From Exiguobacterium sp. FSL W8-0210 (GTDB lineage: Bacteria > Bacillota > Bacilli > Exiguobacteriales > Exiguobacteriaceae), in the NCBI RefSeq assembly GCF_038006045.1, contig NZ_JBBOUK010000001.1, positions 971,001 to 1,035,000 on the forward strand: DNA of 64,000 nt, read 5' to 3'. This document shows, one piece after another, positions 61,822 through 64,000 of this stretch. The position numbers and the translations under genes were made by a program. Below the pieces are notes generated by a model, which ran no database searches, had not been told where the DNA came from, and was given only the letters and a program-made list of their open reading frames with translations. Position 1 is the stretch's first letter, and each line of letters opens with the position of its first letter.

Positions 61822-62678
61822 ATCCCCCCTTTCCAGGCGTTAGGAATAAGCCATTCTGCCAACAAATCAATGATGAAAATCGGTAGATAGATTAAGAACA
61901 AGATGACCATCAAAATCGGCATTTGTCCATTATAAAAGACGAACCGGAACATACCTTGCACTTCGAACGTGTATTCAATGATCACGAGACTCGATAAGAC
62001 CGTAATGATGTTCGCTCGGAAAAACAGATAAAACCGATAGATCATTGTCGGAATCAAGTGTTTCCAGAAAAGAGCGGCAGGACGAATGCCTTTAGCCCGT
62101 GCGAGTTCAAGAAAAGGAGCAGCTTCCTGTTCGAGTACTTGCGTCGTTAACCATTTGATGAAGAAGAATAGTGTTGTCAACGTTAGGGTAAGAATCGGTA
62201 AAAAACGAATGTACTCAGCATAGGATCCCGCAATTTCGATTTTGTCATACCCGGTCGTTTTAAACAGATAAAGGACAAGGAATTGTGAAAGAATGATCCA
62301 GAACAGATCCGGAACCATCTCAAGCGTCCGCGTTGTCTGTTTCAGCATCATGCGTGTTTTGCGGCCACTCCGATAAAACAAATAAGCATAAAAAATCGCA
62401 CACACAGCGGAGACCAGCATAGCTGTCGTAAAGATGATTAACGTCTCTTTAATAAAGGGACTGATGGTAGGAAGCAATAAGAACTCCTTTTGAGCGGTTA
62501 CGTTGAAATAGGTAATCTCATCAAGTTTCGTTAATTGAGCAAATTGCTGTTTCAGACCTTCCCAGTAGCTTGCTGGGTTGAATTTCATTTGCGCAACGAG
62601 TGCTGGAAGGGCGCTGATCGCAATCAAGACAAAAAAAGCCACGATGAGCTGAATTGATTTTCGGGCGATAAAAAACAT
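61818..62678 (-). CDS. Oligopeptide-type ABC transporter permease (OppB/DppB-like)
   Basis: Inner-membrane permease of 286 aa from the ATG at 62678 (MFFIARKSIQLIVAFFVL), with AAAGGAG 11 bases upstream; an ATG at 62738 overlapping DUF58 is possible. Six helices are predicted. The EAA loop is LELARAKGIRPAALFWKHLIPT, and the following EYTFEVQGMFRFVFY resembles the OppB loop (EYVFSIPGLG). The large external loop is shorter and unlike peptide permeases. It forms the membrane pair with the next gene. Confidence 0.83.
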   Translation of the reverse strand: MFFIARKSIQLIVAFFVLIAISALPALVAQMKFNPASYWEGLKQQFAQLTKLDEITYFNVTAQKEFLLLPTISPFIKETLIIFTTAMLVSAVCAIFYAYLFYRSGRKTRMMLKQTTRTLEMVPDLFWIILSQFLVLYLFKTTGYDKIEIAGSYAEYIRFLPILTLTLTTLFFFIKWLTTQVLEQEAAPFLELARAKGIRPAALFWKHLIPTMIYRFYLFFRANIITVLSSLVIIEYTFEVQGMFRFVFYNGQMPILMVILFLIYLPIFIIDLLAEWLIPNAWKGGI

Positions 62679-62706
62679 GAAGGGAAAAACTCCTTTCTTT
62701 GGATCC

Positions 62707-63774
62707 TCAACCGATGGCGAGGATTCGGTCATTGCCAATTTGGATCAACTGACTGTTCATATGTTTCCGGCGCAGTACGTAGCGTTCGAACTGTTGCGTC
62801 GCGATGAACGAATCACGCGTCGAGACCGTCGAGAGCGTCATCAGGACATGTTTTAATTGTGGTTGTCCTTCTTGTAATGAGAGATGCGTCATTCGGTTCG
62901 CTCCGTCGAGTCGATTGAGGAATAGTTCGATCTTACAGCCTTCTTTGATTAATTCACTGATCAGGAATGCGGCTTGTTCAATGAACGTCTCAAATTGTTG
63001 ATGGAGACCGTAACCGCTCGGGGCAGATAAGTTCAAGGCAATCGTAAACGTATCTTGATTGCTCGTTTCGAATACTTTTGCCTGCAAGCGACCGGTCTTC
63101 GCCGTCGCATACCAATCGATCTCTTTTGACGGTTCCGCCGTATAGGGTTTTGCACCGAGTTGAACCAGTTTGTTCTTGAGCGGTGAGTAACGGTCCGGTC
63201 GATCACCGATTCGTAAACGCTGTAAAAGAAGCGGCGTCGCTTGCGCCGTCAAGGACGGTAAGACTGTAAACGACGGATATGTATCGAACGTAAAGAGATA
63301 AACGCCCATCTTCCAGGGCAGGCGAATCGTCAAGATGATCTCATCGAACTCGGCTGGTCCGCGGCGAACCGTCTGAATCGGGATCGTCACTCCGTCTTCA
63401 GAGTCAATCACTGCATGAAACGTCGCCGGATGTAGTGGGTCCATCTCCGGGAAAATGACTCCGCCATCCGTGTGCAAACGAAGTGTCGCTTCGAGCCCAA
63501 GCTGACTCAAGGATTCGACGCCGAAGACTTGCAAATGGAGCGACGTCTTCTCCTGGTTGAACATCAATGATTCATAATGTTTCCATTCGATTGCGACATC
63601 CCGTCGTAACTGCTTTTCTGTTCGCCCGACGACGAAATGAATCGTCGCCAAAGCTGCGAACAGAAATCCGAGGACGGAAAGACGCGGAATGAAAAGAAAG
63701 AAGAACGTCATCGTGACGTACAGTGGAAAAAGTCGGCGTTCAAGCCAAAACGGGACGGAACGTTCAATCTGCAT
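62707..63774 (-). CDS. DUF58 domain protein
   Basis: Membrane-anchored protein of 355 aa. Two hydrophobic stretches near the N-terminus (about 13-48: PLYVTMTFFFLFIPRLSVLGFLF) precede the soluble part. The DUF58 core reads YSPLKNKLVQLGAKPYTAEP, then SKEIDWYATAKTGRLQAKVFE, matching the D-R-x-x-x-W-x-A-x-A-R-x-x-x-L-x-V-x-E pattern with some drift. DUF58 proteins carry a VWA-like fold and act with MoxR ATPases as chaperone pairs. moxR lies 6 bases upstream and the permease gene follows directly. Confidence 0.87.
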   Translation of the reverse strand: MQIERSVPFWLERRLFPLYVTMTFFFLFIPRLSVLGFLFAALATIHFVVGRTEKQLRRDVAIEWKHYESLMFNQEKTSLHLQVFGVESLSQLGLEATLRLHTDGGVIFPEMDPLHPATFHAVIDSEDGVTIPIQTVRRGPAEFDEIILTIRLPWKMGVYLFTFDTYPSFTVLPSLTAQATPLLLQRLRIGDRPDRYSPLKNKLVQLGAKPYTAEPSKEIDWYATAKTGRLQAKVFETSNQDTFTIALNLSAPSGYGLHQQFETFIEQAAFLISELIKEGCKIELFLNRLDGANRMTHLSLQEGQPQLKHVLMTLSTVSTRDSFIATQQFERYVLRRKHMNSQLIQIGNDRILAIG

Positions 63775-63780
63775 GATTCG

Positions 63781-64000
63781 TCACCCCATCTCGACCGGAA
63801 CCGGCACGTCGTCCAGAATATGCGTCAAGACAGCCGCTTTCGTCGTCTTGATTCCACCTTCAAGTGTCAGTGTCAGGCGATGGGACAGGACGTGTTTTGC
63901 AAGATATTTGATATCTTCCGGGATGATGAAGTCGCGTTGATTCAAGAACGCATAGCTTTGCGAGGCGCGAAGTAATGCAATCGCTCCACGCGGACTGACG
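63781..64000 (-). CDS. MoxR-family AAA+ ATPase (C-terminal end, cut by window)
   Basis: The last 72 codons of a MoxR ATPase run to the right edge, ending with TGA at 63781. Visible are VSPRGAIALLRASQSYAFLN, then QRDFIIPEDIKYLAKHVLSHRL, the typical MoxR lid domain with sensor 2 Arg. Walker motifs lie outside the window. Six bases separate it from DUF58, so the pair forms one operon with the two permeases. Confidence 0.9.
   Translation of the reverse strand, partial: VSPRGAIALLRASQSYAFLNQRDFIIPEDIKYLAKHVLSHRLTLTLEGGIKTTKAAVLTHILDDVPVPVEMG

Noticed and set aside
1-64000. CRISPR arrays, tRNA or rRNA genes, prophage genes
   Set aside because: No regularly spaced repeats, no cloverleaf or rRNA sequence, and no phage structural or integrase genes were seen on either strand.

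Overview
The window reads as a chromosome segment of a low-to-medium G+C member of the Bacillota, order Bacillales. Gene content and order (a sigma-54-driven bkd operon, a T-box-controlled trp operon, Spo0M, bacilliredoxin, PpaC, a YqjA-like protein next to a PepT-like peptidase and RNase Z, an AGCS symporter, TopB) fit Exiguobacterium best. That genus call is an inference. I see no rRNA, tRNA, CRISPR array, prophage or plasmid functions; the only intact mobile element is one IS1182-type insertion sequence.

Layout. 1-9463: the activator gene bkdR (cut by the left edge) and a sigma-54 promoter precede ptb-bcd-buk-lpdV-bkdAA-bkdAB-bkdB, which convert branched-chain amino acids to acyl-CoAs, acyl phosphates and ATP. 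9464-16406: a sigma-A promoter and two consecutive T-box leaders precede a complete trpEGDCFBA operon. 16408-16661: a 254-bp repeat with terminal inverted repeats and nested hairpins; a shortened second copy lies at 36575-36709. 16672-24708 (minus strand): acetyltransferase, class B penicillin-binding protein, SH3-M23 endopeptidase, lipid kinase, AGCS symporter, and an ABC-F ATPase whose leader holds a 26-codon ORF and an intrinsic terminator, the layout of an antibiotic-sensing attenuator. 24979-31970: DUF1002 protein, TPP riboswitch with tenA, secreted GH3 hexosaminidase with a cre site, Spo0M, a methyltransferase and a bacilliredoxin. 32260-34486: polar amino-acid ABC transporter. 34552-42274: acetyltransferase, HD hydrolase, ZIP transporter, FadH-like reductase, PpaC, membrane-anchored glucosaminidase, YqjA-like protein, a 35-aa membrane peptide, PepT-like peptidase and a 59-aa protein resembling sigma-factor region 3.

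42383-47134: RNase Z leads a tightly overlapping run of genes: two membrane proteins of unknown function, a DUF4430 lipoprotein, and an ECF-type uptake system (T, A and S components). Its single ATPase gene is an unusual fusion in which each half has lost different motifs, leaving one composite ATP site. 47178-54923: SDR, two drug/metabolite exporters flanking the IS1182 element, topoisomerase III and a small unknown gene. 54995-64000: a His-tailed membrane protein, an orphan multidomain histidine kinase, an MFS gene with a nonsense codon near its start, a second MFS gene, and a minus-strand locus made of moxR (cut by the right edge), a DUF58 gene and two oligopeptide-type ABC permeases without ATPase or binding protein in view.

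The strongest leads are the ABC-F leader, the ECF ATPase fusion, the double T-box leader, the nested-palindrome repeat family and the moxR/DUF58/permease locus. All calls come from reading the sequence; no database search was run.
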